Origin: Dyadobacter sp. CY347 | GTDB taxonomy: Bacteria; Bacteroidota; Bacteroidia; Cytophagales; Spirosomataceae | NCBI RefSeq assembly: GCF_021502655.1 | Contig: NZ_JAKFFT010000004.1 | Location: 930,001-994,000 of the forward strand | Length of the DNA: 64,000 nucleotides | Direction of reading: 5' to 3' | Shown: positions 9,133 to 17,938 of the stretch, piece after piece | Layout of the letters: every line of letters begins with the position of its first letter | Numbering within the stretch: the stretch's first letter is position 1 | Made by a program: the position numbers and the translations under genes | Notes under the pieces: generated by a model | Database searches by the model: none | Told to the model about the DNA's origin: nothing | What the model saw: the letters and a program-made list of their open reading frames with translations, nothing else

Positions 9133-10257
9133 ATGCGGATATATTACAGGATTCTATTTGCGCTTATTGTTCTCATTTCCACCATTCCATTTACCCGGGC
9201 AGAGCAGCCTGAAACATTAAAGATCGGCGCGGCGGCCCCGGATTTTAACCTGACAGGCGTCGACGGCAAGAAATATTCACTGAAAAGTTTCGCAGCTTCG
9301 CCGGTTCTGGCCATTGTGTTCACATGCAATCATTGTCCCACGGCACAGGCTTATGAGGACCGTCTGAAAAAGTTAACTGCTGATTATAAGTCAAAAGGAT
9401 TTGCATTAATCGCGATTTCCTCGAATGATCCCAAAGCAATCCGCCTGGATGAGCTGGGTTACACGGATTTGAGCGACACTTATGAAGAAATGAAAGTGCG
9501 GGCGAAGGATATGGCTTACAACTTTCCCTATCTGTTCGACGGCGACGACCAGAAAACTGCATTGGCTTACGGCCCGGTTGCTACGCCGCATATTTTCGTT
9601 TTTGATAAGGCCAGAAAACTGCAATATCACGGTCGCATTGACGACGTTGAAAAGCCGACGGGCACACCCAAAAATTTGGATGCGAAAAATGCCATTGAAG
9701 CATTGCTCGCTAACAAACCGGTTCCTGTGCCTGCTACCAAAACATTCGGCTGCTCCATGAAATGGATCTCCAAAGAAGATGGCGTTCAAAAAGAAAAGGC
9801 TGGCTGGGCGAAAGAGCCTGTGACGCTGGAAAATATTGATGAAGCGGGGTTAAAGGAACTGATCAGTAACAAATCGGATAAGCTGCGGCTGATCAATGTA
9901 TGGGCCACCTGGTGCGGGCCTTGCGTCACGGAATTCCCGGATTTTATGACCATGCATCATATGTATCGCGGGCGGGACTTTGAATTCGTATCCATCAGCG
10001 CCGATAACCCCGATAAGAAGGAAAAGGCTTTGAAGTTCCTGCAAGGGAAATTTGCTTCAAATAAGAATTATATTTTTAATATGGAAGATAAGTATAAAAT
10101 GATTGAAGCAATTGATCCGAAATGGCAGGGCGCTTTGCCTTACACAATCCTGGTAGAACCGGGCGGAAAGATCGTTTACGCGCAGCAGGGCCCGATTGAC
10201 CCGCATAAGATGAAGAAAATTGTCGTTGAGAATAAATACGTAGGCAGATATTACTAA
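9133..10257 (+). CDS. Exported double thioredoxin-fold protein (redoxin + TlpA-like)
   Basis: A secreted protein with two thioredoxin-fold domains. Residues 1-23 are a signal peptide. Domain 1 (about 26-195) is AhpC/TSA-redoxin-like, with APDFNLTGVDGKKYSL and a CNHC redox motif at Cys65-Cys68. Domain 2 (about 225-374) is TlpA/ResA-like, with NVWATWCGPC (Cys261, Cys264) and the cis-proline segment ALPYTILVEPGG. Such proteins keep periplasmic cysteines reduced, often for cytochrome c maturation. It follows the cytochrome c-containing fusion by 78 bases and precedes a sugar isomerase-like gene by 27 bases, so a role in maturing or reducing that heme protein is a reasonable inference. Both CxxC motifs are intact. 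Confidence 0.9.
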   Translation: MRIYYRILFALIVLISTIPFTRAEQPETLKIGAAAPDFNLTGVDGKKYSLKSFAASPVLAIVFTCNHCPTAQAYEDRLKKLTADYKSKGFALIAISSNDPKAIRLDELGYTDLSDTYEEMKVRAKDMAYNFPYLFDGDDQKTALAYGPVATPHIFVFDKARKLQYHGRIDDVEKPTGTPKNLDAKNAIEALLANKPVPVPATKTFGCSMKWISKEDGVQKEKAGWAKEPVTLENIDEAGLKELISNKSDKLRLINVWATWCGPCVTEFPDFMTMHHMYRGRDFEFVSISADNPDKKEKALKFLQGKFASNKNYIFNMEDKYKMIEAIDPKWQGALPYTILVEPGGKIVYAQQGPIDPHKMKKIVVENKYVGRYY

Positions 10258-10284
10258 CAACCGGATCATTAACCTTTACTAATC

Positions 10285-11283
10285 ATGGCAGAACACGAAA
10301 TTTCAAGACGTCAGTTTTTGAGCGCATCCGCGCTTGTGACTGCTGGCGTAAGCCTTTTGCCGGTTTCCGGCTTCAGCTTTCCGGCTTATATCAAAAACTT
10401 AGGCAAGCCCAACTCACTTTTCAATGGCGTGCAGGTAGGCGCGATTACGTATTCATGGCGGAGTATGCCGGGCAGTGCCGCGGATATTCTCAAATATTGC
10501 ATTGAAGCCAATGTTAGTGCCATCGAGCTCATGGGCCCGACGGGCGAATTGTTCGCTGGTGCGCCCGAAGGACCAAAAATGCCACCCTGGACCGGCGGCA
10601 AGCGTCCCGAACTAACAGACGAACAAAAAGCTGCACAAGCCGAACATTTGGTAAAAATGGCCGAATGGCGCGCCAAAGTTCCTATGGATAAATTTGTCCA
10701 GCTTCGCAAAATGTACAATGACGCAGGCGTAAGCATTTATGCATTCAAACCATCGGCATTAGGGGAGAAAAATACGGATCAGGAAGTGGATTATGCATTC
10801 CGTGCGGCCAAAGCATTGGGAGCAAACCAGGCTACCATTGAACAGCCGAATGATCCTGCACAAACAAAGAGGTTGGGCGACATCGCTGCCAAAAACAAAG
10901 TTTACGTAGGTTACCACGGCCACACGCAGCAAACGCCAACCTGGTGGGACACTGCGTTGAACCAGTCGAAATACAATGCGTTGAACTTTGACATGGGACA
11001 TTATGTAGCCGCAGGTTTCGACCCGATCCCCCTGATCGAAACCAAGCATGACCACATTGTAAGCATGCACGTGAAGGACAGAAAAAATAAGGAAAATGGC
11101 GGCGCTAATGTGGTTTGGGGCCAGGGCGATACACCGATCACAGCTGCATTGGAACTGATGCGCGCCAGAAAATACAAATTCCCGGCAACCATAGAGCTGG
11201 AATATGAGATCCCGGCTGGCTCAGATGCTGTGAAGGAAACAGCCAAATGCGTGGAATATGCCAGGAAGGCATTAGGCGCGTAA
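10285..11283 (+). CDS. Exported sugar phosphate isomerase/epimerase-like TIM barrel, 332 aa
   Basis: Member of the xylose-isomerase-like TIM-barrel (AP endonuclease 2) superfamily, which isomerises, epimerises or dehydrates sugars and polyols with a divalent metal. The N-terminus EISRRQFLSASALVTAGVSL is a twin-arginine-type signal, so it probably acts in the periplasm. Barrel landmarks include AIELMGP, VGYHGHTQQTPTWWDT, FDMGHYVAAG, ISMHVKDRK-type strand VSMHVKDRK and the closing ATIELEYEIP. The family's metal ligands (Glu, Asp/His, His, Glu) can be placed in these strands. It lies 27 bases after the thioredoxin-fold gene and 29 before the GH5-like gene, consistent with one operon. Substrate unknown. 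Confidence 0.88.
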   Translation: MAEHEISRRQFLSASALVTAGVSLLPVSGFSFPAYIKNLGKPNSLFNGVQVGAITYSWRSMPGSAADILKYCIEANVSAIELMGPTGELFAGAPEGPKMPPWTGGKRPELTDEQKAAQAEHLVKMAEWRAKVPMDKFVQLRKMYNDAGVSIYAFKPSALGEKNTDQEVDYAFRAAKALGANQATIEQPNDPAQTKRLGDIAAKNKVYVGYHGHTQQTPTWWDTALNQSKYNALNFDMGHYVAAGFDPIPLIETKHDHIVSMHVKDRKNKENGGANVVWGQGDTPITAALELMRARKYKFPATIELEYEIPAGSDAVKETAKCVEYARKALGA

Positions 11284-11312
11284 TTTTTATTTATAATGTG
11301 ATATGTTTCATC

Positions 11313-12452
11313 ATGCATCGCAGGACTTTTATCAAAAATACAGGCGCGGTTGTAGCAGCAGGCGCAGCCGTTTCGACGGGCTTTTCATTCAAAAATCAAA
11401 ATGCAAAAAACAAGCTCCCGAAATGGAAAGGCTTTAATTTGCTCGACTTCTTTTCTCCTGATCCAACTTCCAGCCGGAAGCCAACTACCGAAGAACAATT
11501 CAAATGGATGAGCGATTGGGGTTTTGACTTTGTCAGAATTCCGATGGCTTATCCTGCATATGTGAAGTTCGACAGAAGCCGCAACATCACACCGGAAGAA
11601 GTCTATCAAATTGACCAGCAGGCTGTTGACCGCATTGATAAGCTCGTCACTACGGCCCACAAATACAATATGCACGTAAGCTTGAACCTGCACCGCGCGC
11701 CTGGATATTGCGTCAATGCTGGTTTCAATGAACCTTATAATCTCTGGACGGATCAGCAAGCGCTGGATACATTCTGCTTTCACTGGAACATGTGGGCGAA
11801 CCGCTATAAAGGCGTTTCTAATAAGAAGATCAGCTTTGACCTGCTGAACGAGCCCAGCATGCGCGAGGATATGAACGATCAACATTCCAAAAGATCGTCC
11901 GTGCCGGGCGCGGTTTACCGAAAACTCGCCATAGCAGCTTCCGAAGCGATCCGCAAGGAAAATCCCATGCACCTGATCATCGCCGATGGCAATGATGTCG
12001 GCAGTTCAGTCATTCCTGAAATTGCCGATCTGGACATTGCGCAAAGCTGCCGCGGTTATCATCCCGGTGCGATCTCACATTATAAAGCGCCGTGGGCAAT
12101 GAAGGACACGGCCAATGTGCCGCAACCCAAATGGCCCGGACAAGTAGGAGACAAATATTTGAGCCGCGCCATGCTGGAAAGCTTCTACAAACCCTGGATC
12201 GATATGGTAGGCAAAGGCGTAGGGGTGCATTGCGGCGAATGCGGATGCTGGAACAAAACGCCGCATGCCGTTTTCCTGGCCTGGTTTGGCGATGTGCTCG
12301 ACATTTTAACTTCCAACGGAATCGGCTTCTCACTTTGGGAATTTGCAGGTGACTTCGGCGTCCTCGATTCCCGCCGCGACGATGTTGCCTATGAAGACTG
12401 GCACGGCCACAAGCTCGACCGTAAGTTGCTTACACTAATGATGAAATACTGA
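11313..12452 (+). CDS. GH5-like glycoside hydrolase (cellulase family), exported, 379 aa
   Basis: Probable beta-glycan or beta-glycoside hydrolase. I start at ATG 11313 (MHRRTFIKNTGAVVAAGAAV), which gives a twin-arginine-like signal; an upstream extension overlaps the preceding gene and is not needed. The GH5 core is visible: FDFVRIPMAYP, the catalytic acid/base Glu180 in FDLLNEPS, a HCGECG strand with the likely nucleophile Glu309, and FSLWEFAGDFG with the substrate-stacking Trp342. VSLNLHRAPGYCVN is the usual loop with the conserved His. It is flanked on both sides by exported sugar isomerase-like genes, which suggests that the released sugar is handled in the same compartment. Linkage specificity cannot be predicted. 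Confidence 0.88.
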   Translation: MHRRTFIKNTGAVVAAGAAVSTGFSFKNQNAKNKLPKWKGFNLLDFFSPDPTSSRKPTTEEQFKWMSDWGFDFVRIPMAYPAYVKFDRSRNITPEEVYQIDQQAVDRIDKLVTTAHKYNMHVSLNLHRAPGYCVNAGFNEPYNLWTDQQALDTFCFHWNMWANRYKGVSNKKISFDLLNEPSMREDMNDQHSKRSSVPGAVYRKLAIAASEAIRKENPMHLIIADGNDVGSSVIPEIADLDIAQSCRGYHPGAISHYKAPWAMKDTANVPQPKWPGQVGDKYLSRAMLESFYKPWIDMVGKGVGVHCGECGCWNKTPHAVFLAWFGDVLDILTSNGIGFSLWEFAGDFGVLDSRRDDVAYEDWHGHKLDRKLLTLMMKY

Positions 12453-12551
12453 ATCAGGGCGATTTTGCCGATCAATTCAAACCGAGTTGCGGTAAATAAG
12501 TCCAAAAAACACCTTTACCAAGAAACCAGTCTACAATCAGCTCTTAATTGA

Positions 12552-13466
12552 ATGAACCGCAGAACCGCCCTATCTTCCATGCTTGCCGTTTCAGGAGCGA
12601 GCGCTTTACCAGTAAATGCGGCACCCGCCAAAGCACAGCCTTTTATTTATTCCCTTAATATGAGCACATTACGTGGCCATAAACTGGGTTTCAGGAAGGA
12701 GCTGGAAGTGGCCGCGAAAGCAGGTTTTGGATCAGTGGAAATTTGGATTAACACTTTGCAGGACTATCTCAAAGAAGGTGGGTCATTGAAAGAAGCGAAG
12801 AAAATTATCGATGATCTGGGTATTAAAGTGGAGGATGCCATTGGTTTTGCCACCTGGATCGTGAATGACGAATCGGCGCGTTCCAAGGCGATTGAACAGC
12901 TTAAAGTCGAAATGGACCAGCTCGCGCAAATCGGTTGTCCGCGCATTGCGGCGCCGCCAATGGGCGCAACCACCGGCGATTCACTGGACCTAGCCAAAGT
13001 GGCAGAACGTTACCGGACCATCCTGGAATTAGGGGATAAAACGGGCGTCGTGCCGCACCTGGAACTTTGGGGTTTTTCAAAAAACCTAAGCCGGGTAGGA
13101 GAGATATTATATGTGGCAGTAGAGTCGGGACATCCGTCTGCGCGTTTGCTGATGGACGTTTACCATTTGCATAAAGGCGGCTCGGGAATGGACGCCGTGA
13201 AAGATGTTGGCAAACCTTTGGTAGAAATTTTTCACATTAATGATTACCCGGCAACGCCCCCGCGGGAAACGATCACGGATGCGGACCGCGTGTATGCAGG
13301 CGACGGCGTAGCGCCACTAAAAGACCTTCTGAAATCACTTAAAAATCCCGACCGACCGGTTATCCTTTCGTTTGAGGTTTTCAATAAAGAATATTACGCA
13401 CAGGACGCATTGCTCGTAGCAAAAACCGGTCTTGCTAAAATGAAAAAGGTCACCGAAGGCGTTTAG
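12552..13466 (+). CDS. Exported sugar isomerase/epimerase-like TIM barrel, 304 aa
   Basis: Second xylose-isomerase-like TIM-barrel protein of this run, only distantly similar to the one at 10.3 kb. MNRRTALSSMLAVSGASALPVNA is a twin-arginine-like signal. Barrel segments include FGSVEIWINTL, PRIAAPPMG, PHLELWGFSKNLS, LLMDVYHLHKGGSG, EIFHINDYPA and VILSFEVFNKEYY, giving the Glu, Asp/His, His and Glu metal-ligand series of the family. It is 99 bases after the GH5-like gene. Its last 132 bases are overlapped on the other strand by the frame of the membrane protein at 13335. Known relatives are annotated as sugar phosphate isomerases although an exported enzyme is unlikely to meet sugar phosphates, so a free or oxidised sugar substrate is inferred. 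Confidence 0.87.
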   Translation: MNRRTALSSMLAVSGASALPVNAAPAKAQPFIYSLNMSTLRGHKLGFRKELEVAAKAGFGSVEIWINTLQDYLKEGGSLKEAKKIIDDLGIKVEDAIGFATWIVNDESARSKAIEQLKVEMDQLAQIGCPRIAAPPMGATTGDSLDLAKVAERYRTILELGDKTGVVPHLELWGFSKNLSRVGEILYVAVESGHPSARLLMDVYHLHKGGSGMDAVKDVGKPLVEIFHINDYPATPPRETITDADRVYAGDGVAPLKDLLKSLKNPDRPVILSFEVFNKEYYAQDALLVAKTGLAKMKKVTEGV

Positions 13467-13985
13467 CTGTAACTTGTTTATCCAGGACAGAATACTGAGG
13501 ACGAGTCCGGCAATGGTGGCAAAGGCGGAGACCATGATCGTTAGTATGGCGAGAAATCCTTTTGAGCCAGTTTTTGCTGTTACAAGCAATTTATCACCTT
13601 CTTTAAAACTGATAGATTCAATCGTACGGAATGTGTAGGCGCCCGGCTGTGTAATGGTAAATACTGCAATGGGAACGACGCGATTTCCGGAAAAATCTTT
13701 CCGCATTCCCAGCATATTAACTGCACTCGTAACCTGCAATTCCTGCTGGTCGGCATCCTTAATCAATTTAAAAGTGCAGTTTGTGGGAATGACGCCAGTC
13801 AATGCCGCACGTTTATAGGCAATCTCATAATCACCGGCTTGATCTATTTTAATGGTATGGGATGCAGTTTTTCCCGGAAATTCAATTTTCGGCCCCGCAT
13901 AAACCTGCGCAATCCGGCCAATGCTTTTGAACAGAAAATAAACCCCCGTCAGAAAAAGGGCTGGAAAAAGGATCTTGGAGAGCAT
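13335..13985 (-). CDS. Two-helix membrane protein of unknown function, 216 aa
   Basis: Not recognised. The N-terminal hydrophobic segment (residues 2-20, LSKILFPALFLTGVYFLF) is followed by a beta-rich extracytoplasmic-type stretch (about 33-140: KTASHTIKIDQAGDYEIAYK, PIAVFTITQPGAYTFRTIES) and a second hydrophobic helix (about 145-167). The remaining roughly 50 residues are antisense to the end of the isomerase gene and look unlike natural protein (FHFSKTGFCYEQCVLCVIFF), so the original stop may have been lost. The central region resembles small DUF3592-like membrane proteins only in layout. Start at ATG 13983-13985. Real gene likely; its exact C-terminus is uncertain. Confidence 0.65.
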   Translation of the reverse strand: MLSKILFPALFLTGVYFLFKSIGRIAQVYAGPKIEFPGKTASHTIKIDQAGDYEIAYKRAALTGVIPTNCTFKLIKDADQQELQVTSAVNMLGMRKDFSGNRVVPIAVFTITQPGAYTFRTIESISFKEGDKLLVTAKTGSKGFLAILTIMVSAFATIAGLVLSILSWINKLQLNAFGDLFHFSKTGFCYEQCVLCVIFFIENLKRKDNRSVGIFK

Positions 13986-14106
13986 AGTGGTGTTTGTTTG
14001 GTATGTTTTTGGTTTTTACTTGAATATGGCTCAATTTGTCGGGCAACGCCGGGAACAATTATTTATCGGTCGTAATGGTTAATTTTTTGGTATATCAGAT
14101 ATATAT

Positions 14107-14397
14107 ATGAGTGAAATAAAATTGAGGCTCGATGAACGCAAGAGAGGCGCATTTTTTATCGAGGAAGATGGCAAACAGGTGGGCGAAATGGTGATTGGCG
14201 TCAGCGACACCGCTGTGACGGTTTACCACACCGAAGTCGACGAAAATATGTCCGGAAAAGGACTGGCGAAATCAATGCTGGACGAAATGGTCGGCTATGC
14301 GCGCAAACAAAACCTGCAAGTCGTTCCCTTGTGCGAATATGTGCATGTACAATTCAAAAAACATCCCGAAGAATATCAGGATGTCTGGCGGAAATAA
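14107..14397 (+). CDS. Small GNAT-family N-acetyltransferase (COG2388-like), 96 aa
   Basis: Minimal acetyl-CoA-dependent N-acetyltransferase of the short type. The acetyl-CoA loop is readable as DENMSGKGLAKSMLDEMV (residues about 42-60), preceded by the VTVYHTEVDE strand. The Cys-containing PLCEYVHVQFKKHPEE segment near the C-terminus matches the short family's LCPFV-type end. At 96 residues it has the length expected for this subfamily. It stands alone; ATG 14107 is preceded by an AT-rich stretch (TATATATATG). The protein or small-molecule substrate is unknown. Confidence 0.85.
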   Translation: MSEIKLRLDERKRGAFFIEEDGKQVGEMVIGVSDTAVTVYHTEVDENMSGKGLAKSMLDEMVGYARKQNLQVVPLCEYVHVQFKKHPEEYQDVWRK

Positions 14398-14413
14398 GAC
14401 GGAATCTCAAATG

Positions 14414-14455
14414 TTAGTTGGGAACCGGCAGATATTAGTTGGGAACCGGCAGATA
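14414..14455. repeat. 21-bp perfect tandem duplication at the histidine kinase stop codon
   Basis: Two back-to-back copies of a 21-base unit (14414-14434 and 14435-14455, starting TTAGTTGGGAACCGGC). On the minus strand the unit encodes YLPVPN plus stop. The inner copy is the real end of the kinase gene and the outer copy lies just beyond its stop, so the protein is not altered. Confidence 0.9.
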
Positions 14456-16492
14456 TACGATAAATGTGGACCCAATTTCCGGTTCGCTTTTTGCCGTAAT
14501 GTAACCGTGATGGTTTTGAACAACCTTTTTACATAACGCAAGGCCAATTCCTGAGCCGGAAAATTCTCCCCGTCCGTGCAAGCGCTGGAACATTTGAAAG
14601 ATCCGGTCGAGATATCGCTCGTCAAAGCCGATCCCGTTATCCCGCACTTCAAAACGAATGTAGGAATGATCTGAAAGCAGACGGGGCAGATCCATGATTT
14701 CAGTTGCATCCAATTCCCTGGCGTGGATTTCAATGACCGAAGGGACATCCTGCTTTCTGTATTTGATTGCGTTACTCAGCAGATTTTGCACGAGTTGCGT
14801 CAGCTGGGAAGCATTGCCCCAGACCGTAGGCAGGTGGCTAACCTGAATGTCAGATTTTTGTTCTTCAATGGAGAATTCAAGGTCGGCGATCACGGATGAA
14901 ACAACCTTACCCAGATCAACAGGCTCAAAAGCGCTGTCACGCGTCGTCAGCCTGGAATATGCCAGCAGGTCATCGATCATACTCGACATTCTTTTGGAAG
15001 CATCCTGAATCCTGTTCAGCATAAAAATGCCGTTTTCATCGAATGAATTTCCATAAACCGTCTGCAAACGCGAGCTGAACGACAGGATTTTACGTAGAGG
15101 CTCCTGCATGTCGTGGCTTGCCGCATAGGCAAACTGCTGCAAGTTACTGTTTGAGTTTAACAGCTCCTGATTGGCCTGATGCAGTTCTTCGGTACGCTGC
15201 TGCACTCTTTGTTCCAATTCATTGACCAGCTGACGATAACGCTCCTCACTTTGCTCTAAAGCCTGGCGCGACTTCACTTGCTCAGTAACGTCTACGGCCA
15301 TATCGAGTATCGCGTAAATTTCGCCTTTCGAATTGCGGAGCGGCTTATATGTAAAGTCGAAATAAAATGTTTCCAAAACGCCGTCGATCAACAGATCGGC
15401 GCAACTGCCCGACGCAGCATACGGGATTCCTGTTTCAAAAATATTGCTAAGTATTTGCAGGAACGGCTGGCCCTGAAGTTCAGGAAGCGCTTCATGTAAT
15501 GGCTTGCCTATCACGCCTTTGCCTTTTCCCCAGATCTTCAACATGGCCTCATTTGGCAGCTCAATAATCATTTCCTTACCCACGAATATCGAAGTCGCCA
15601 CAGGCGCCTGCTCAATCAATGTCCGCAAATGTTCCTCGCTGGTCCTGATGATATTTTCAGCCTCAATACGGTCTGTAATGTCCATTACCACGCCCGAAAG
15701 CGAAACGGCTTTCCCCGTGCTGTCGAAAAGATACTGACCGATCACCCTTATCCAATGGACAGAATTGTCATGCCATACGAAACGAGCTTCATAACGCAGC
15801 TGGCCGGTTGTGGAGGCATTTTTATAAGCATTCAGCCGGGTATCGGCATCCTCCGGGTGTACATGCCTGATGAACACATCACGTGAATAGGCACTGTTTT
15901 CCCGGCCCGTGATAATGCGTGACATGGTTGGGGAATAAATAATCTCATCCGTTGCCAGGTTAACCAAAAACGATCCTGCACCGGAACCTTCGATCGTCAT
16001 TGCAGCCTGCTGATCGGCCCATGCAACCCTTTCCCGGCTGGATACTTCGTCGGTAACATTGCGCGAAACGCCTGAAAACCGATAGGGGATCCCTTCACCG
16101 GTAAAATATGCCTTTCCGATGCACTGCAGCCAGCGCAAAGTATTATCCGTCGCACCTACCGTTCTGTAACGAACGTCATAGGGCGACCGCTTGTCCGGGT
16201 CGAGCGCATTCCGGATGGCAGTGATTACTTTTTCCCGGTCTTCAAAGTGAATGTGCAGCACCAGCGTCTCGAAATTCAATATTTCTTCCTCCGGGTTTCC
16301 GTAAAGTTCCCTGCATCTTTCATCGAAATAAACTATGCCCGTTTCCGGGTTCATATTCCAGACGCCCAGCTGCGCGGCACCGAGTGCAAACTGCAAATTG
16401 GCTTCACTTTCCTGGCGCGAAATTTCAGATTGCAGCTCTTCCGACAGATCCCCCATTAATTTATTATGATTTGAGTCCGGTTTGATCTCCAT
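14435..16492 (-). CDS. PAS-domain sensor histidine kinase, soluble, 685 aa
   Basis: Autophosphorylating sensor kinase with no predicted membrane segment. Three PAS/PAC repeats lie at about residues 33-150, 160-278 and 285-410, followed by a coiled-coil linker (410-450). The HisKA dimerisation domain has the phospho-acceptor His460 in YAASHDMQEPLRK. The HATPase_c domain has the N box NLLSNAIKYRK (Asn574), G1 box DNGIGF and G2 box SGSGIGLAL. The end is YLPVPN. There is no receiver domain and no adjacent response regulator, so it is an orphan kinase here. PAC motifs such as FSGVSRNVTDE and LSGVVMDITDR mark the PAS ends. The signal sensed cannot be inferred. It reads towards the acetyltransferase gene. 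Confidence 0.93.
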   Translation of the reverse strand: MEIKPDSNHNKLMGDLSEELQSEISRQESEANLQFALGAAQLGVWNMNPETGIVYFDERCRELYGNPEEEILNFETLVLHIHFEDREKVITAIRNALDPDKRSPYDVRYRTVGATDNTLRWLQCIGKAYFTGEGIPYRFSGVSRNVTDEVSSRERVAWADQQAAMTIEGSGAGSFLVNLATDEIIYSPTMSRIITGRENSAYSRDVFIRHVHPEDADTRLNAYKNASTTGQLRYEARFVWHDNSVHWIRVIGQYLFDSTGKAVSLSGVVMDITDRIEAENIIRTSEEHLRTLIEQAPVATSIFVGKEMIIELPNEAMLKIWGKGKGVIGKPLHEALPELQGQPFLQILSNIFETGIPYAASGSCADLLIDGVLETFYFDFTYKPLRNSKGEIYAILDMAVDVTEQVKSRQALEQSEERYRQLVNELEQRVQQRTEELHQANQELLNSNSNLQQFAYAASHDMQEPLRKILSFSSRLQTVYGNSFDENGIFMLNRIQDASKRMSSMIDDLLAYSRLTTRDSAFEPVDLGKVVSSVIADLEFSIEEQKSDIQVSHLPTVWGNASQLTQLVQNLLSNAIKYRKQDVPSVIEIHARELDATEIMDLPRLLSDHSYIRFEVRDNGIGFDERYLDRIFQMFQRLHGRGEFSGSGIGLALCKKVVQNHHGYITAKSEPEIGSTFIVYLPVPN

Positions 16493-16694
16493 TTTCCCCG
16501 ATGCTTCTTATTTATTGAGCGTAAAAATAATGATATTAATGACAATGCGTAAGCACAAGCCGGCATCCGCCAACACATGTTGCCTATAACGAATAGCTAC
16601 GTGAAAGCAGCAATTTCGGATTGCGGGCGGAGCAGACATAGTAAAGTATTTAGCCGGCGGGCTTTTATCCCAGATCGAACTTTATATCTGCATT

Positions 16695-17330
16695 ATGTTA
16701 AAAACATCATTATACCTGTTTCTATCTGTCATGCTGGTTACTATTGCAGCGTTAGCAACCCAGAAGAAGCGCGTTTCACTTTTTGACGGGAAGACATTCA
16801 ACGGTTGGGAGGGCGATACGGTGAAAACGTGGAAGATAGAAGACGGCACAATTGCGGGCGGTTCATTGGAAGAAACTGTTCCCCACAATGAGTTTTTATG
16901 TACCAAAAAAAAATACTCGAATTTCATCCTGAACCTCAAATTCAAACTCACAGGGCACGAAGGCTTTATCAACACGGGCGTTCAGTTCCATAGTGTGAGA
17001 TCAAAAGACCCGGCTTATGAAATGATTGGCTATCAGGCGGATCTGGGAGAAAAATTCTGGGCGAGCCTTTATGATGAGTCCCGCAGGAACAAAACGCTGA
17101 TCGCGCCCGATTCCGCCGAAGTGCTCAAACTTGTGAAGCTGAATGAATGGAACGATTACCAGGTATGGAGCGAAAATGGCCGGATCCGCATTGCGCTCAA
17201 TGGCAAGCAGACCGTGGATTATACCGAGCCCGATAAGGCCATTCCCCAGCAGGGTCTCATTTGTTTACAGATCCATGGAGGCGGAAAAGCAAAGGTTTTT
17301 TTCAAAGATATTTTCATAGAAGAACTATAA
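16695..17330 (+). CDS. DUF1080 (3-keto-disaccharide hydrolase-like) exported protein, 211 aa
   Basis: Concanavalin-like beta-sandwich of the DUF1080 family; characterised Bacteroidota members cleave 3-keto-glycosides produced by Gfo/Idh/MocA-type oxidoreductases. Residues 1-22 are a signal peptide. Family landmarks are SLFDGKTFNGWEGD, WKIEDGTIAGGS, NFILNLKFKLTG, NTGVQFHSVR, YQADLGEKFWASLYDES and the closing GLICLQIHGGGKAKVFFKDI. The single domain is complete. It stands alone, but a Gfo/Idh/MocA oxidoreductase gene lies 0.6 kb downstream on the same strand with only a convergent DinB gene between, so a functional pairing is plausible. Confidence 0.9.
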   Translation: MLKTSLYLFLSVMLVTIAALATQKKRVSLFDGKTFNGWEGDTVKTWKIEDGTIAGGSLEETVPHNEFLCTKKKYSNFILNLKFKLTGHEGFINTGVQFHSVRSKDPAYEMIGYQADLGEKFWASLYDESRRNKTLIAPDSAEVLKLVKLNEWNDYQVWSENGRIRIALNGKQTVDYTEPDKAIPQQGLICLQIHGGGKAKVFFKDIFIEEL

Positions 17331-17332
17331 AA

Positions 17333-17356
17333 AGCCACGCCGCTGCCGACGTGGCG
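17333..17356. terminator. Hairpin between convergent DUF1080 and DinB genes
   Basis: GCCACG and CGTGGC arms enclose a GC-rich loop, flanked by A-rich bases on the left and mixed T-rich sequence on the right. It lies between two convergent stops, so it may act as a bidirectional terminator. The T tract is poor. Confidence 0.5.
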
Positions 17357-17363
17357 TTCTATT

Positions 17364-17846
17364 CTATTTCCAGCTTTTCAATAAACGTCTTGCAACCACA
17401 ATTTCTGCCGTATGGTAAGCATTGTGGTCGGCGATCAGCATGGCTTCGCGCAATAAGCTTTGTCCGGTTCCCCAGGGCAGCGGTGAGAAAAGATCATTGT
17501 TTTCATCTTCCAATAAAGCTTGAAAGCGCTGCTGGTCTTCTTCAATGTGTGCTAATGAGGCATTCCAGGCATCATCACTGACTGTGTTGGTTGGTTCTAC
17601 CCAGTAATCTTCCGGCCAGGCTAGTGAGGGACTGTCGGAGGAGGCTGAAAAATCTACAATATCCTTTTGCGCAATCCGGATGTGTTCCACCAGCTGCCAT
17701 ATGCTGTAAGGCAGATTTTCTGGGATAACGGTTCGCAGCTCCGGTGGCAGACCTTCCACAGAATCCGTGAAACTGACGTGTGCGTTTCCTTTTTCAATGA
17801 GGCTGATCAGCTCATCTACCAGTTTTTTTCTTTGAGAATTGTCCAT
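17364..17846 (-). CDS. DinB-family protein, 160 aa
   Basis: Four-helix-bundle protein of the DinB/YfiT-like superfamily, whose members are metal-binding thiol transferases or uncharacterised stress proteins. Visible pattern: YSIWQLVEHIRIAQKDIVDF (first metal His region), and near the C-terminus LREAMLIADHNAYHTAEIV with the HxxxH-type pair. These three histidines form the usual Ni/Zn/Fe site. There is no signal peptide, so it is cytoplasmic. Divergent from the Gfo/Idh/MocA gene (92 bases between starts). Substrate unknown. Confidence 0.85.
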   Translation of the reverse strand: MDNSQRKKLVDELISLIEKGNAHVSFTDSVEGLPPELRTVIPENLPYSIWQLVEHIRIAQKDIVDFSASSDSPSLAWPEDYWVEPTNTVSDDAWNASLAHIEEDQQRFQALLEDENNDLFSPLPWGTGQSLLREAMLIADHNAYHTAEIVVARRLLKSWK

Positions 17847-17938
17847 GAATCGTAATTAGAAGATCGTTGTGGTTCGACAAGCATTTATTCCTTATTTTAG
17901 TGGAATCATCACAATGTAACATTTTAGTCATATTTAAT

